A stretch of DNA of 64,000 bases from CAVRRZ01 sp963723745 (GCA_963723745.1 CAVRRZ010000005.1:558001-622000); one strand, 5' to 3'; shown: positions 17,833 to 27,433, counted from the first letter of the stretch. Notes: a model not told the origin generated them from the letters alone. Translations and numbers: made by a program.

Positions 17833-19737
17833 ATGCGGGACGGGAACTTCGTCGCGCTCGTGCGGGAGTCGCACGAGCCGCTGCTACGCCTGGCCGACCT
17901 GCTCGAGGAGGACCCGCGCGAGGCCGAGGACCTGGTCCGGGCCGCGCTCGCGGACACCCGGCGGCGCCGAGCCCCGGACACGCTCGAGTTCGCCCGCGAG
18001 CGCCTGGTTCGCCGGCACGTCGGGCGCCGCGCCCGCCGGAGCGCCGGCTCCGGCTTCGTCCGCGACGGCTGGGGCGTCGACGCCGCCCACGACGACGTCC
18101 GCCGGGAGCTGACCGATCTGCCCGCCCGGGTCCGCGCCGCCCTCGCGCTCTGTCTGTACGAGGACCTGCCGGTCGAGCGGGCGGCCGGCGTGCTGCGCAC
18201 CTCCACCGACTCCGTGCGGGACGACGTGACGCGTGGCTCCGCGCGGCTCGCCTCCGCGCTGGCGACCGTGCCCGCCTCGGCCCGGCCGTCGCCGGCTCCC
18301 GCGGCGACCGAGGCCGACGTCCGCGCCGGACTGCACCAGCTGGTGCGGGACATCGCCCGACCCCCGGTGGACGAGGCCACCGTCGCCGCGGAGGTGACCT
18401 CTGCCGCGACGGCGCGACGGCGCAGCCGACGATGGGCAGCCGCCGCGGTGGCCGCCACGGCCGCTGCCGCGGTGACGGCGGGGGTCCTCCTCGCCCGGGA
18501 GGCGCCGGCGCCCACGCCCGAGCCACGCGACGCCGCGATCGAGGTGCCGCGACCCCCGGCGCCGGTGCATGTCTACGACCTGCCGACCCGCGGTTCGCTC
18601 GCGGACGACGCCGCGTTCCTGGCCGGGCTGCTCGAGCTCCCGTGGGAGAGCGACGTGCTCGCGGAGTTCGGCGGGCCGCCCGTTCCCACCCCCACCTCCC
18701 GGCGCGTCCTGTTCGCCGGCGACGTGCCCGGAGGACGCTGGGCCCTGCTGGTGGGCAGGCACGACGTGGCGGACGCGAACGGCGGGCCGTGGGGGCCCGA
18801 CGGGCGCATGCAGGCCTGGTTCACCGGGCCGGTCGGCGCTGCGCCCGAGGAGATGACGCTGAGCTCGTACCCGTACGGCATCGCCCCGGAGATGACGCCC
18901 GCGCTGATGGATCCGGAGAGCGGCACCCTCGTCGTCGTCGCCGCGCCGGGTGACGACATCCAGGTGTCCGCCGGCTCCGTCATCGAGGCCGACGGCTCAC
19001 GGTCACGCGAGTTCGAAACCGTGACCACGACGGACGGCGTCGGTGTCACCCGGCTGGACCCGGCCGGTGCACACGTCCTGTGGTCGGTGGTCTACGACGT
19101 GTCCCGCGACGGCACGACGGTCATGAACGGCTCGCCCGAGGGCGTGCTGACCTCGATGACCTTCGAACCGCCACGGTTCGACATCGAGTGGCCACGCGGC
19201 CGGCCGGCGTCCCCCGGGGAGGCCGAGGTCGCCCGGCAGGCCGCCTTCGGCGTCCTTGCCGCACTGGGACTGTCCGCCGACGAGGCGGAGATCGTCGCGC
19301 GCTGGTCGGGTCCGGTGCCCGGAGTCGAGGCCGGGACGCTCGCGGTGGTGACCGTGACCGTGCCCAGCGGCGCGCAGGTCGTGACCGTGCAGTGGTGGAT
19401 CGCCGACGACGCGAACGGTTCGATGGGCGGTGAGTGCGGGCTGGAGATCCGCCCGGTCACCGCACCCGTCGAGCAGCGGCTGCTCGCGGCCGGGTGCGAC
19501 ATCTACGGCGCCGACGGCCGGTCGGGTGGCCCCGTCCTGGTCGCGCTGGCCCCGCCGGGGGTCGCCAGCGTCCGGCTGTACGGCAGCAACGGCACGTTCG
19601 CGGGCGAGGAGCCGGTGACCGACGGTGTGCTGGTGACCCCGCTCCCCCAGCACCTCGGGAAGGTGGAGGGCGTCACCGCCGAGGGAGTGCTCCTCGGCCG
19701 CACCGAGCTGCTCGGGCACGACAACATCTGGGAGTGA
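17833..19737 (+). CDS. Sigma-70-like domain fused to a transmembrane anchor and extracytoplasmic domain
   Basis: Intact 634-residue protein. ATG 17833 follows GGGAGG. Residues 1-150 follow the layout of SigE-type ECF sigma factors: a region-2-like stretch (LLRLADLLEEDPREAEDLVR, with RRHVGRRARR) and a region-4-like stretch (DLPARVRAALALCLYEDLPV, ERAAGVLRTSTDSVRDDV). Residues about 185-215 are basic, then comes one membrane helix (WAAAAVAATAAAAVTAGVLL). The remaining 410 residues should lie outside the cell and include a GGECGLEI cysteine pair region and repeated VTVTVPSGAQVVTVQ-type strands. The usual sigma motifs are weak, so promoter recognition is uncertain. It may be a membrane-tethered regulator or a degenerate sigma domain kept for another role. 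Confidence 0.75.
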   Translation: MRDGNFVALVRESHEPLLRLADLLEEDPREAEDLVRAALADTRRRRAPDTLEFARERLVRRHVGRRARRSAGSGFVRDGWGVDAAHDDVRRELTDLPARVRAALALCLYEDLPVERAAGVLRTSTDSVRDDVTRGSARLASALATVPASARPSPAPAATEADVRAGLHQLVRDIARPPVDEATVAAEVTSAATARRRSRRWAAAAVAATAAAAVTAGVLLAREAPAPTPEPRDAAIEVPRPPAPVHVYDLPTRGSLADDAAFLAGLLELPWESDVLAEFGGPPVPTPTSRRVLFAGDVPGGRWALLVGRHDVADANGGPWGPDGRMQAWFTGPVGAAPEEMTLSSYPYGIAPEMTPALMDPESGTLVVVAAPGDDIQVSAGSVIEADGSRSREFETVTTTDGVGVTRLDPAGAHVLWSVVYDVSRDGTTVMNGSPEGVLTSMTFEPPRFDIEWPRGRPASPGEAEVARQAAFGVLAALGLSADEAEIVARWSGPVPGVEAGTLAVVTVTVPSGAQVVTVQWWIADDANGSMGGECGLEIRPVTAPVEQRLLAAGCDIYGADGRSGGPVLVALAPPGVASVRLYGSNGTFAGEEPVTDGVLVTPLPQHLGKVEGVTAEGVLLGRTELLGHDNIWE

Positions 19738-19759
19738 CCGCGGGGCGGCTCGCCTCCAC

Positions 19760-19777
19760 AGTTACCGGCGGGTAACT
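19760..19777 (+). promoter_or_regulatory. Inverted-repeat operator at the fadA-fadB promoter
   Basis: AGTTACC-GGCG-GGTAACT, a perfect 7-nt inverted repeat with a 4-nt spacer. It overlaps TAACTT (19773-19778), a TANNNT-type -10 box, about 55 bp before the fadA start. The GTTACC/GGTAAC type of site is common before actinobacterial fatty-acid genes (from memory), so a TetR-type repressor sensing acyl-CoA is likely. No such regulator gene is adjacent. Confidence 0.6.
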
Positions 19778-19830
19778 TATCCGGTGGCGATGCCCGACCG
19801 GCGTCGTCCCGAACTCCCGCGGAGGTCTGA

Positions 19831-21054
19831 GTGTCATCTCGAGAGCGGCAGCCACGCGCGCTGCGCGAGGTCGTCTTCGTCGACGGCGTGCGCACCCCGT
19901 TCGGCAAGGCCGGCCCGAAGGGCATCTACGCGCAGACCCGTGCCGACGACCTCGTCGTCCGGTGCATCCGGGAGCTGCTCCGCCGCAATCCGGCGCTGCC
20001 GCCGGAGCGCGTCGACGAGGTGGCGATCGCCGCCACCACGCAGATCGGCGACCAGGGGCTGACCATCGGCCGCACCGCGGCCCTGCTCGCGGGGCTGCCG
20101 ACGAGCGTGCCCGGCTACGCGATCGACCGGATGTGTGCCGGCGCGATGACGGCCGTCACCACGACCGCCTCCGGGATCGCCTTCGGCGCCTACGACGTGG
20201 CCATCGCCGGCGGCGTCGAGCACATGGGCCGCCACCCGATGGGCGAGGGCGTGGACCCGAACCCGCGGTTCGTGTCGGAGAAGCTGGTCGACGAGTCGGC
20301 CCTGGTGATGGGCGCGACGGCGGAGAACCTGCACGACCGCTTCCCGCACCTGACCAAGGAGCGCGCCGACGCTTTCGCGCTGGCCAGCCAGCAGAAGTAC
20401 GCCAAGGCGGTCGCCAACGGGCAGATCGGCCCGGAGCTGGTGCCGGTGGCGACGCGCTCGGCCGAGCAGGGCTGGGGGCTGGCCACCGCCGACGAGCCGC
20501 CGCGACCGGGCACCACCCTCGACGGGCTGGGTGAACTGAAGACACCGTTCCGCCCGCACGGCTCCGTGACGGCGGGCAACGCCGCGGGGCTCAACGACGG
20601 CGCCACCGGCTGCCTGCTCGCCGCCGAGGACGTCGCCCGCGAGCTGGGGCTCGACGTCGGCATGCGGCTGGTCGGCTACGGCTTCGCCGGCGTCGAGCCG
20701 GAGGTCATGGGGGTCGGCCCGATCCCGGCCACCGAGAAGGCGCTCAGGAACACCGGTCTGACCATCGACGACATCGGGCTGTTCGAGCTCAACGAGGCCT
20801 TCGCCGTCCAGGTGCTGGCCTTCCTCGACCACTACGGCATCGCCGACGACGACGAACGGGTCAACCCGTGGGGCGGCGCGATCGCCGTCGGGCATCCGCT
20901 GGCCTCCTCCGGCGTGCGGCTGATGACCCAGCTGTCCCGGCAGTTCGCCGAGCGGCCCGACGTCCGCTACGGCCTGACCGCCATGTGCATCGGCATCGGC
21001 ATGGGCGGCTCCGTGATCTGGGAGAACCCCAACTGGAAGGGCGTCGAGAAGTGA
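19831..21054 (+). CDS. fadA: Acetyl-CoA acyltransferase (thiolase), FadA
   Basis: Thiolytic last step of beta-oxidation. 407 residues, intact. GTG 19831 follows GGAGG at 19821. The nucleophile cysteine lies in IDRMCAGAMTAV, the catalytic histidine in GGAIAVGHPLASSGVR and the second cysteine in TAMCIGIGMGG; NEAFAVQVLAF is the usual NEAF motif. The stop overlaps the fadB GTG by 4 bp, so the two subunits of the complex are translationally coupled. An inverted-repeat operator precedes the operon. Confidence 0.95.
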   Translation: MSSRERQPRALREVVFVDGVRTPFGKAGPKGIYAQTRADDLVVRCIRELLRRNPALPPERVDEVAIAATTQIGDQGLTIGRTAALLAGLPTSVPGYAIDRMCAGAMTAVTTTASGIAFGAYDVAIAGGVEHMGRHPMGEGVDPNPRFVSEKLVDESALVMGATAENLHDRFPHLTKERADAFALASQQKYAKAVANGQIGPELVPVATRSAEQGWGLATADEPPRPGTTLDGLGELKTPFRPHGSVTAGNAAGLNDGATGCLLAAEDVARELGLDVGMRLVGYGFAGVEPEVMGVGPIPATEKALRNTGLTIDDIGLFELNEAFAVQVLAFLDHYGIADDDERVNPWGGAIAVGHPLASSGVRLMTQLSRQFAERPDVRYGLTAMCIGIGMGGSVIWENPNWKGVEK

Positions 21055-23135
21055 GCGCGGTTGTCGAGGACGAGGTCGTCACGCGGGCGCTGGTCCGCTA
21101 CCTGCGGGTGCCCGGTATGGCGGGCGAGCTCGCGCTGATCACGCTGGACAACGGGCACGACCACACCCGCCCGTCCACCTTCGGCCCCGGCGGGATCGCG
21201 TCGCTGGATGCCGCGCTCGACGAGATCTCGGCGCACTCCCCCGCGCCGTCGGCCATCGCGGTGACCGGCAAGCCGTTCGTCTTCGCCGTGGGCGCCGACC
21301 TGTCCGGCGTCGGACAGGTGCGCACGGCCGAGCAGGCGCGCGAGATCGCTTCCGAGGGACACCGGGTCTTCCGCCGGCTCAAGGACTCGGCGATCCCGAC
21401 GTTCGCCTTCGTCAACGGCGCGGCACTGGGCGGCGGGCTGGAGCTGGCGCTGCACTGCCACTACCGCACGCTGTCGGGCGGGGCGTTCGTCGCCTTCCCC
21501 GAGGTCTTCCTCGGCCTGGTCCCCGGCTGGGGCGGTACCCAGCTGCTGCCGAACCTGATCGGCATCGACCCCGCGGTCACCGTGATCGTCGAGAACGCGC
21601 TGTCGCAGAACCGGATGCTGCCGGGGCCGAAGGCGGCGAAGCTCGGCATCGCCGACGCGCTGTTCGAGCCGGCCGACTTCCTCGAGCGGTCACTGGAGTG
21701 GGCGGCGTCCGTCGTCGCCGGCGACGTGACCGTCTCCCGGCCGCCGGTCGACCGCAGCGCGTGGGACGAGGCGATCGGGCGGGCGAGGGCTCTGGTGACC
21801 GGGCGCACCCGCGACGCCTCCCCGGGCGCGCTGCGCGCCGTCGAGCTCCTCGACCTGGCGCGGGCGGGCATCGACGGCGAGTCGTTCACCGCCGGCACGG
21901 CGGCCGAGGACGACGCCCTCACCGACCTGCTGATGAGCGACGAGCTGCGGGCCTCGCTGTACTCCTTCGAGCTGATCAACAGGCGGGCCAAGCGGCCGGC
22001 CGGGGCGCCGGACCGGAAGCTGGCCCGGCCGGTGACCAAGGTCGGCGTCGTCGGCGCGGGGCTGATGGCCTCGCAGCTGGCGCTGCTGTTCGTGCGGCAG
22101 CTGACGGTGCCCGTCGTCCTCACCGACGTCGACCAGGCCCGCGTCGACAAGGGCGTGGCCTACGTGCACGCCGAGCTGGACAAGCTCGCCCAGCGCGGCC
22201 GGCTGAGCCCCGACGCACTCAACCGGCACAAGGCCCTGGTCACCGGCTCGCTGTCCAAGGACGTCTTCGTCGACGCCGACCTCGTCATCGAGGCCGTGTT
22301 CGAGGAGATGTCGGTCAAGCAGCAGGTGTTCTCCGAGGTCGAACGGGTCGTGTCCGAGACGTGCGTGCTGGCCACCAACACCTCGGCGCTCTCGGTGACC
22401 GAGATGGCGGCCAAGCTCGAGCACCCGGAGCGGGTCGTCGGCCTGCACTTCTTCAACCCGGTGGCGGTGCTCCCGCTGCTCGAGGTGGTGAAGGCCGAGC
22501 GTACGGACGACGCCACGCTGGCCACCGCCTTCGCCGTCGGCAAGGCGCTGAAGAAGTCGTGCGTGCTGGTCGCCGACGCGCCGGCGTTCGTCGTCAACCG
22601 GCTGCTCACCCGGTTCCTCGGCGAGATCACCGCCGCCGTCGAGGAGGGCACCCCGGTGGCCGTGGCCGACCGCGCGCTGGACCCGCTGGGCCTGCCGATG
22701 TCGCCGTTCGAGCTGCTCACGCTGGTCGGGCCGCCGGTGGCGCTGCACGTGGCCGAGCGGATGCACGAGGCCTTCCCCGACCGGTTCTCGGTCGGGGCGG
22801 GCCTGCGGCGGATGGTCGAGCTCGGCAAGTCGTCGGTCTACAGCGAGCCGGGCGTCGTCGACCCCGACCTCGAGGGGATCGATGCCGGCGACACCCCGCT
22901 GACCGAGGCCGAGGTCCGGGAACGGGCCGAGCGGGCGCTGGCGCAGGAGGTCGCGCTGATGCTGGACGAGGGCGTCGTCCAGGCGGTGCAGGACATCGAC
23001 CTGTGCATGCTGCTCGGCGCCGGCTGGCCGTTCTGGCTGGGCGGCATCTCCCCGCACCTGGACCGGACCGGCACCAGCGAGGCGGTCACCGGCGCCCGCT
23101 TCCTGCCACGGGGCGTCGCCTCCCTGCCGGACTGA
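21051..23135 (+). CDS. fadB: Fatty acid oxidation complex alpha subunit, FadB-like
   Basis: Bifunctional enoyl-CoA hydratase / 3-hydroxyacyl-CoA dehydrogenase, 694 residues, intact. GTG 21051 overlaps the fadA stop. Residues about 1-210 form the crotonase domain, with the oxyanion loop GADLSGVGQ and FVNGAALGGGLELALHCHYR and the glutamate stretch AFPEVFLGLVPGWGGTQLL. The dehydrogenase begins near residue 325 (TKVGVVGAGLMASQLALLFV, NAD-binding GxGxxxx) and contains the catalytic histidine in VVGLHFFNPVAVLPLLEVV. The C-terminal domains end with the SGG-type motif replaced by PFWLGGISPHLD. No terminator is visible before the convergent gene. Confidence 0.94.
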   Translation: MSAVVEDEVVTRALVRYLRVPGMAGELALITLDNGHDHTRPSTFGPGGIASLDAALDEISAHSPAPSAIAVTGKPFVFAVGADLSGVGQVRTAEQAREIASEGHRVFRRLKDSAIPTFAFVNGAALGGGLELALHCHYRTLSGGAFVAFPEVFLGLVPGWGGTQLLPNLIGIDPAVTVIVENALSQNRMLPGPKAAKLGIADALFEPADFLERSLEWAASVVAGDVTVSRPPVDRSAWDEAIGRARALVTGRTRDASPGALRAVELLDLARAGIDGESFTAGTAAEDDALTDLLMSDELRASLYSFELINRRAKRPAGAPDRKLARPVTKVGVVGAGLMASQLALLFVRQLTVPVVLTDVDQARVDKGVAYVHAELDKLAQRGRLSPDALNRHKALVTGSLSKDVFVDADLVIEAVFEEMSVKQQVFSEVERVVSETCVLATNTSALSVTEMAAKLEHPERVVGLHFFNPVAVLPLLEVVKAERTDDATLATAFAVGKALKKSCVLVADAPAFVVNRLLTRFLGEITAAVEEGTPVAVADRALDPLGLPMSPFELLTLVGPPVALHVAERMHEAFPDRFSVGAGLRRMVELGKSSVYSEPGVVDPDLEGIDAGDTPLTEAEVRERAERALAQEVALMLDEGVVQAVQDIDLCMLLGAGWPFWLGGISPHLDRTGTSEAVTGARFLPRGVASLPD

Positions 23136-23147
23136 CGGCGGCCAGCC

Positions 23148-24401
23148 TCACGGCGAGCCAGGAAGGGCGCCGACCCGGTCGGCCACGTCCCGCAGCACGG
23201 TGGGCCAGTGGACGTCGCCGTCCTCCCGGCCCAGACGGACGACGACCACGTCGGTGGCCGGGTCGACGTACACGAACTGGCCGTGGTTGCCCGCCGCGTA
23301 GAAGCGGCCCTCGCGCTCGAGGTCGACCCACCACCAGTGCTGGTAGCGCTCGGCCGGGTCGCCGGAGGTGTCGTTCGCCGTCGCCTCGCGCACCCACTGC
23401 GCGTCGACGACCCGGCGGCCGCCGACCTGCCCCTCGTGAGCGAACAGGTAGCCGAACCGGGCGTAGTCGCGGGGCAGCGCGTTGACCCCGCTCTCCATCT
23501 TCTCGAAGCCGCTCCGGTCGCTGTCCAGGCTCCAGGACGCGTCCGCCTCAGCACCCATCGGACCCCAGAGGTGCCGGGAGGCGTAGTCGGCCACCCGCAT
23601 CCCGGTCGCCCGCTCGAGCACGAGACCCATGATCAGCGGGTTGTAGTTGTTGTAGAGCCAGGTGCGGCCGGGCGACTCCACGACGACGGCGCTCAGCGCC
23701 TCCCCGCGCAGGTCCGGCGCGTAGTACGTGGTCGTGTCGTCGCTCCAGGGCATGCCCCGCTCCTCGTAACCGAGCCCCGACGACATGGTGATCAGCGACC
23801 GCAGCGACACGTCGGCGAAACGGGGGTCGCGGTCGAGCAGTTCGGGGACGTGGAGGGTCACGGCGTCGTCGAGGCTCGCGATCTCCCCGCGCTGGATGGC
23901 GATGCCGACCAGCGTCGACAGCACCGACTTCGCCACGGAGAACGAGGTGTGCGGTCGATCGGCGGCTCCCCCGTTCGCGTACCGCTCGAGCACGATCTCG
24001 TCGCCCCGGAGGACGAGCAGGGCCGTCGTCGCGGACCCCTCGACCAGGTCCTCGAGGTGCCGTTCGCCGTCCCTGGTGCTGACGCGGTCCAGCGTTCCGG
24101 GCGGCAGCGTGCCCTCGCGGAGGACCAGCGGTTCGCCGCCCGCCGGGATCGGCCGCCGGGGAAAACGGTCGATGTCGTCGACGTCCGCCTCGAACCAGAC
24201 CACCGCACGGGCCGCCGCTGACCGGTCGAGCGACGCGCGCGCCCACACCTGGAGGGCGACCCCGAGGACGACAATCCCCGCGACGACCCCGCCCGCGAGG
24301 CGCACCCAGCGCGACCGGCCGCGGGTCAGGCGGACCCCGAGCCAGGCCCCGAGCACACCCGCGAGAGGGACCAGCAGCAGCGAGACGGTCACGGCCCGCA
24401 T
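23148..24401 (-). CDS. Membrane-anchored serine hydrolase, beta-lactamase family
   Basis: Class C beta-lactamase/D-aminopeptidase fold, 417 residues, intact. Two N-terminal hydrophobic segments (VSLLLVPLAGVLGAWLGV and AGGVVAGIVVLGVALQVW) anchor it, with the catalytic domain outside. The SxxK nucleophile is FSVAKSV, the YxN motif is YNNYNPL, and the third box HG/KTG is replaced by NHGQFVYVD (HGQ). These enzymes cleave esters or D-amino-acid peptides; the substrate cannot be read from the sequence. It converges on fadB. Confidence 0.85.
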   Translation of the reverse strand: MRAVTVSLLLVPLAGVLGAWLGVRLTRGRSRWVRLAGGVVAGIVVLGVALQVWARASLDRSAAARAVVWFEADVDDIDRFPRRPIPAGGEPLVLREGTLPPGTLDRVSTRDGERHLEDLVEGSATTALLVLRGDEIVLERYANGGAADRPHTSFSVAKSVLSTLVGIAIQRGEIASLDDAVTLHVPELLDRDPRFADVSLRSLITMSSGLGYEERGMPWSDDTTTYYAPDLRGEALSAVVVESPGRTWLYNNYNPLIMGLVLERATGMRVADYASRHLWGPMGAEADASWSLDSDRSGFEKMESGVNALPRDYARFGYLFAHEGQVGGRRVVDAQWVREATANDTSGDPAERYQHWWWVDLEREGRFYAAGNHGQFVYVDPATDVVVVRLGREDGDVHWPTVLRDVADRVGALPGSP

Positions 24402-24423
24402 TGTGCCGGGCGGGCCACGGGGC

Positions 24424-24714
24424 TCAGCGGAACTTGCGGGTGAGGCTGTCCATCGTCCGGTTCACCGAGGCCACCTTCAGGTGCGAGAGGCCGGCGGCGG
24501 CCCCGGCGGCCAGCATCGCCTCGTGGGCCGCGCGCAGGGTGGCCCAGACCGCGTCGGCCTGGCCCTCGAGCGTGGTGCCGAGGGCGCCCACCTCGTAGCG
24601 CAGCCCGGAGGCCGCGATGACCGCGATCGCCGCCTCCACGTGCGCGTGCGGGTCGTCGTCCGTGCCCGGCGGGGACGGGGCGACCTGGATCTCGGCGATG
24701 ACGTTGTCGTTCAC
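24424..24714 (-). CDS. Thiamine-binding / MTH1187 family protein
   Basis: Predicted 96-residue ferredoxin-like fold. IAEIQVAPSPPGTDDDPHAH, LRYEVGALGTTLEGQADAVW and LSHLKVASVNRTMD follow the YqgV/MTH1187 (DUF77) pattern, members of which bind thiamine. It lies only 10 bp after dxs on the same strand. Dxs makes DXP, also a thiamine precursor, and uses thiamine diphosphate, so the pairing makes sense but function is inferred. Confidence 0.8.
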   Translation of the reverse strand: MNDNVIAEIQVAPSPPGTDDDPHAHVEAAIAVIAASGLRYEVGALGTTLEGQADAVWATLRAAHEAMLAAGAAAGLSHLKVASVNRTMDSLTRKFR

Positions 24715-24724
24715 CGGCGCGACG

Positions 24725-26649
24725 TCACTGCTGGGCTCCGTCCACCGACTCGACCGCTGCGGCGTCCGCGCGGTCGCCGAGCTTGGCCGACCATTCGGCG
24801 ATCCGCCGGGCGATGTCCTGCTCCGTGAGGCCCACGTCGGCCAGCACCTGCCCCCGGCTGCCGTGCTCGAGGAACTCCTGGGGCAGGCCGAGGGTGCGGA
24901 CGGGGACGTCGCAGTCGCGGTCCTGCAGCGCCCGGGTGACCGCCGAGCCCACCCCGCCGGCCCGGCCGCAGTCCTCGACCGTGACGACGAGCCGGTACCC
25001 GGCCGCCATGTCCAGCAGCTCGCCCGGCACCGGCTGCACCCAGCGCGGGTCGACGACCGTGACGTCGATGCCGTGGTCGGCCGCGCGCTCGGCGGCGGCC
25101 AGGCACACCGGCACCAGCGACCCGACGGCGACCAGCAGGACGTCGCGCCGGGGGGCGGAGCGCAGGACCTCGACCGGGCCGCGGCGCTCGAGCGCGGGGA
25201 TGTCCGGCGGCAGCGAGCCCTTCGGGAAGCGGACGACGGTCGGCCCGTCGGTCACCTCGACCGACTCGCGCAGCGCCTCGCGCAGCGTGGTCTCGTCGCG
25301 GGGCGCGGCCAGCCGCAGCCCGGGACGACGGACAGGATCGACATGTCCCACATGCCGTTGTGCGCTGGCGCCGTCGGTGCCCGGTCACACCGGCACGGTC
25401 GAGCACCACGGTGACCGGCTGGCGGTGCAGCGCGACGTCCATGAGGAGCTGGTCGAAGGCCCGGTTGAGGAAGGTCGAGTAGACCGCGACGACGGGGTGC
25501 AACCCGGCCATGGCCAGGCCCGCGGCCGAGGTGAGCGCGTGCTGCTCGGCGATGCCGACGTCGAAGGTGCGCTCCGGGAAGCGCTCGCGCGAAGGCGGCC
25601 AGCCCGGTCGGGTGCAGCATCGCCGCGGTGATCGCGACGACGTCGGACCGCTCGGCCCCGATGCGCACGAGCTCGTCGGAGAAGGCGTCGGTCCAGTCGC
25701 GGGCTCGACGCCGGCGAGGACAGCCCGCTGTCGGGGTCGAACACGCCGGTGGCGTGCCAGGCGTCGATCTGGTCGGTCTCGGCCGGCGGGTAGCCGAACC
25801 CCTTGGTGGTGACCGCGTGGACGATCACCGGCCCGCCGAAGGTGCGGGCCCGGCGCAGCGCCGACTCCATCGCCTCGATGTCGTGCCCGTCGACCGGGCC
25901 GACGTACTTCATGCCCAGGTCCTCGAACATGCCCTGGGGCGAGAGGACGTCCTTGAGGCCCTTCTTGATCGCGTGCAGCGCGTCGTAGAGCGCCGGGTCC
26001 GACGACCGGGGCGCGGTGCAGCGCCTGCCGGACGGCGAGCAGCGCCTCCTCGTAGCCCGGCCGCAGCCGCAGGGTGGCCAGCGCGTCGGCCACTCCGCCG
26101 ATCGTCGGCGAGTAGGAACGGCCGTTGTCGTTGACGACGATGACGACCGGGCGGTCCTTGGCGGCGGCGATGTTGTTCAGCGCCTCCCAGGCCATGCCGC
26201 CGGTCAGCGCGCCGTCGCCGATGACGGCGACGACCGGGCGGGAGTCACCGCGGACGGCGAAGGCCTTGGCCAGCCCGTCGGCGTAGGACAGCGACGTCGA
26301 GGCGTGGCTGTTCTCCACCCAGTCGTGCTCGCTCTCGCTCGCGGCTCGGGTAGCCCGAGAGCCCGCCGCGCTGCCGGAGCCGGTCGAAGCCCTCGATCCG
26401 GCCGGTGAGCATCTTGTGCACGTAGGCCTGGTGACCGGTGTCGAAGACGATCGGCTCGCGCGGCGACTCGAACACGCGGTGCAGGGCGATGGTCAGCTCG
26501 ACGCGCCGAGGTTGGGGCCGAGGTGACCGCCGGTCTTCGCCACGCTGGTGACCAGGGCGTCGCGGATCTCGCCGGCCAGAGCGGGCAGCGTCGTCGGGGG
26601 CGAGGGCCCGGAGATCCTCGGGCCCACGGAGCGAGCGCAGGAGCGACAC
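24725..26649 (-). CDS. dxs: 1-deoxy-D-xylulose-5-phosphate synthase (frameshifted)
   Basis: First step of the MEP isoprenoid pathway, thiamine-diphosphate dependent. Seen in order: VSLLRSLRGPEDLRALAPDD, VFDTGHQAYVHKMLTGR, the TPP motif VIGDGALTGGMAWEALNN with VVNDNGRSYSPTIGG, KYVGPVDGHDIEAMESAL, RTFDVGIAEQHALTSAAGLA (catalytic glutamate) and NRAFDQLLMDVALHRQPVTV. The C-terminal domain ends AVESVDGAQQ. One-base insertions lie near 26610, 26505, 26340, 26010, 25710, 25590 and 25385-25325. GTG 26649 is tentative. Corrected length is about 640 residues, as expected. It is essential, so the shifts are almost surely sequence errors. Confidence 0.92.
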
Positions 26650-26775
26650 GAGGGAGAAGTGTCCTCTCTTCGGCGGCAGATGCACGGCGACGCTGGCAGC
26701 CGCTCGATCCACTGTAGCTGCGGTTTCTCAGCTCTTCCGGTCAGGAAGGCCGGGTGGATGCAGGCTCACACCGGC

Positions 26776-27144
26776 CTATAGCCGCGGCACCCAGCGCTCA
26801 CCACGCAGCGCCGCGGCCACCACCTCGACCCCGCGTGCCGCGGCGGCCAGCCGTGCGCCCTCGCGCTCGTAGGCGGTCATGGCCGCCTCGATGGCCTCGG
26901 CCGGGAGCTGGTCGGCGAGCTCCACCCGCACGGTGCGCCACCCCTGGCGGGCGGCCTCGAGACCGGCACGCACGTGGTCGGAGGCGAAGCGGGCCAGGAG
27001 CACCGGGTAGCGACGCAGGACCTCGTGCGCCCGGTAGTCGGGGGGCACCAGGTCGTACAGCCAGGCGACCGCCGTCCGCTCCCAGTCCGGAGCACCGGGC
27101 GGGCGGACCTGCTCGGGCCAGCCGGGCGGGACGGTGCCGTCCAC
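26776..27144 (-). CDS. Conserved hypothetical protein
   Basis: Predicted 122-residue soluble protein from GTG 27144 (VDGTVPPGWPEQVRPPGAPD). It contains WLYDLVPPDYRAHEVLRRYP and LARFASDHVRAGLEAARQGW, then an alpha-helical C-terminus. I have seen this type next to DUF4177-like genes in actinobacteria but know no function. It starts 10 bp after the stop of the upstream DUF4177-like gene, so the two form an operon. Confidence 0.75.
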   Translation of the reverse strand: MDGTVPPGWPEQVRPPGAPDWERTAVAWLYDLVPPDYRAHEVLRRYPVLLARFASDHVRAGLEAARQGWRTVRVELADQLPAEAIEAAMTAYEREGARLAAAARGVEVVAAALRGERWVPRL

Positions 27145-27154
27145 GGGCGGCCGG

Positions 27155-27385
27155 TCAGTCGCCGATCGGCCGCTTGAGCCAGAACTGCTCGAAGCCCCAG
27201 CTGCCGGCGCCGCTGGAGTGGTAGCTGACCAGCTCCCACCCCTCGGCGCCCAGACGGTTGAGCACCGAGCTGGTGTCACCGGTCTGGCGTTCGAGCTGCC
27301 CGTTCGGCAACTTCACGCTCACTCCGGCGCGCTGCGACTCGGCGTCGTTGGCGGTGATGACCGAGGTGTACTCCCACGTGGGCAC
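27155..27385 (-). CDS. DUF4177-like small protein
   Basis: Predicted 76-residue protein. GTG 27385 gives VPTWEYTSVITANDAESQRA; a TTG lies 6 bp upstream. The signature is WEYTSV at the start and LNRLGAEGWELVSYHSSGAG, followed by WGFEQFWLKRP, as in DUF4177 (a three-strand sheet of unknown role). First gene of a two-gene unit. Confidence 0.8.
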   Translation of the reverse strand: MPTWEYTSVITANDAESQRAGVSVKLPNGQLERQTGDTSSVLNRLGAEGWELVSYHSSGAGSWGFEQFWLKRPIGD

Positions 27386-27433
27386 GCACAAACCGTAACC
27401 AATGCGTCGGGCGGGCCCGCCGAGGAGTCGGCG

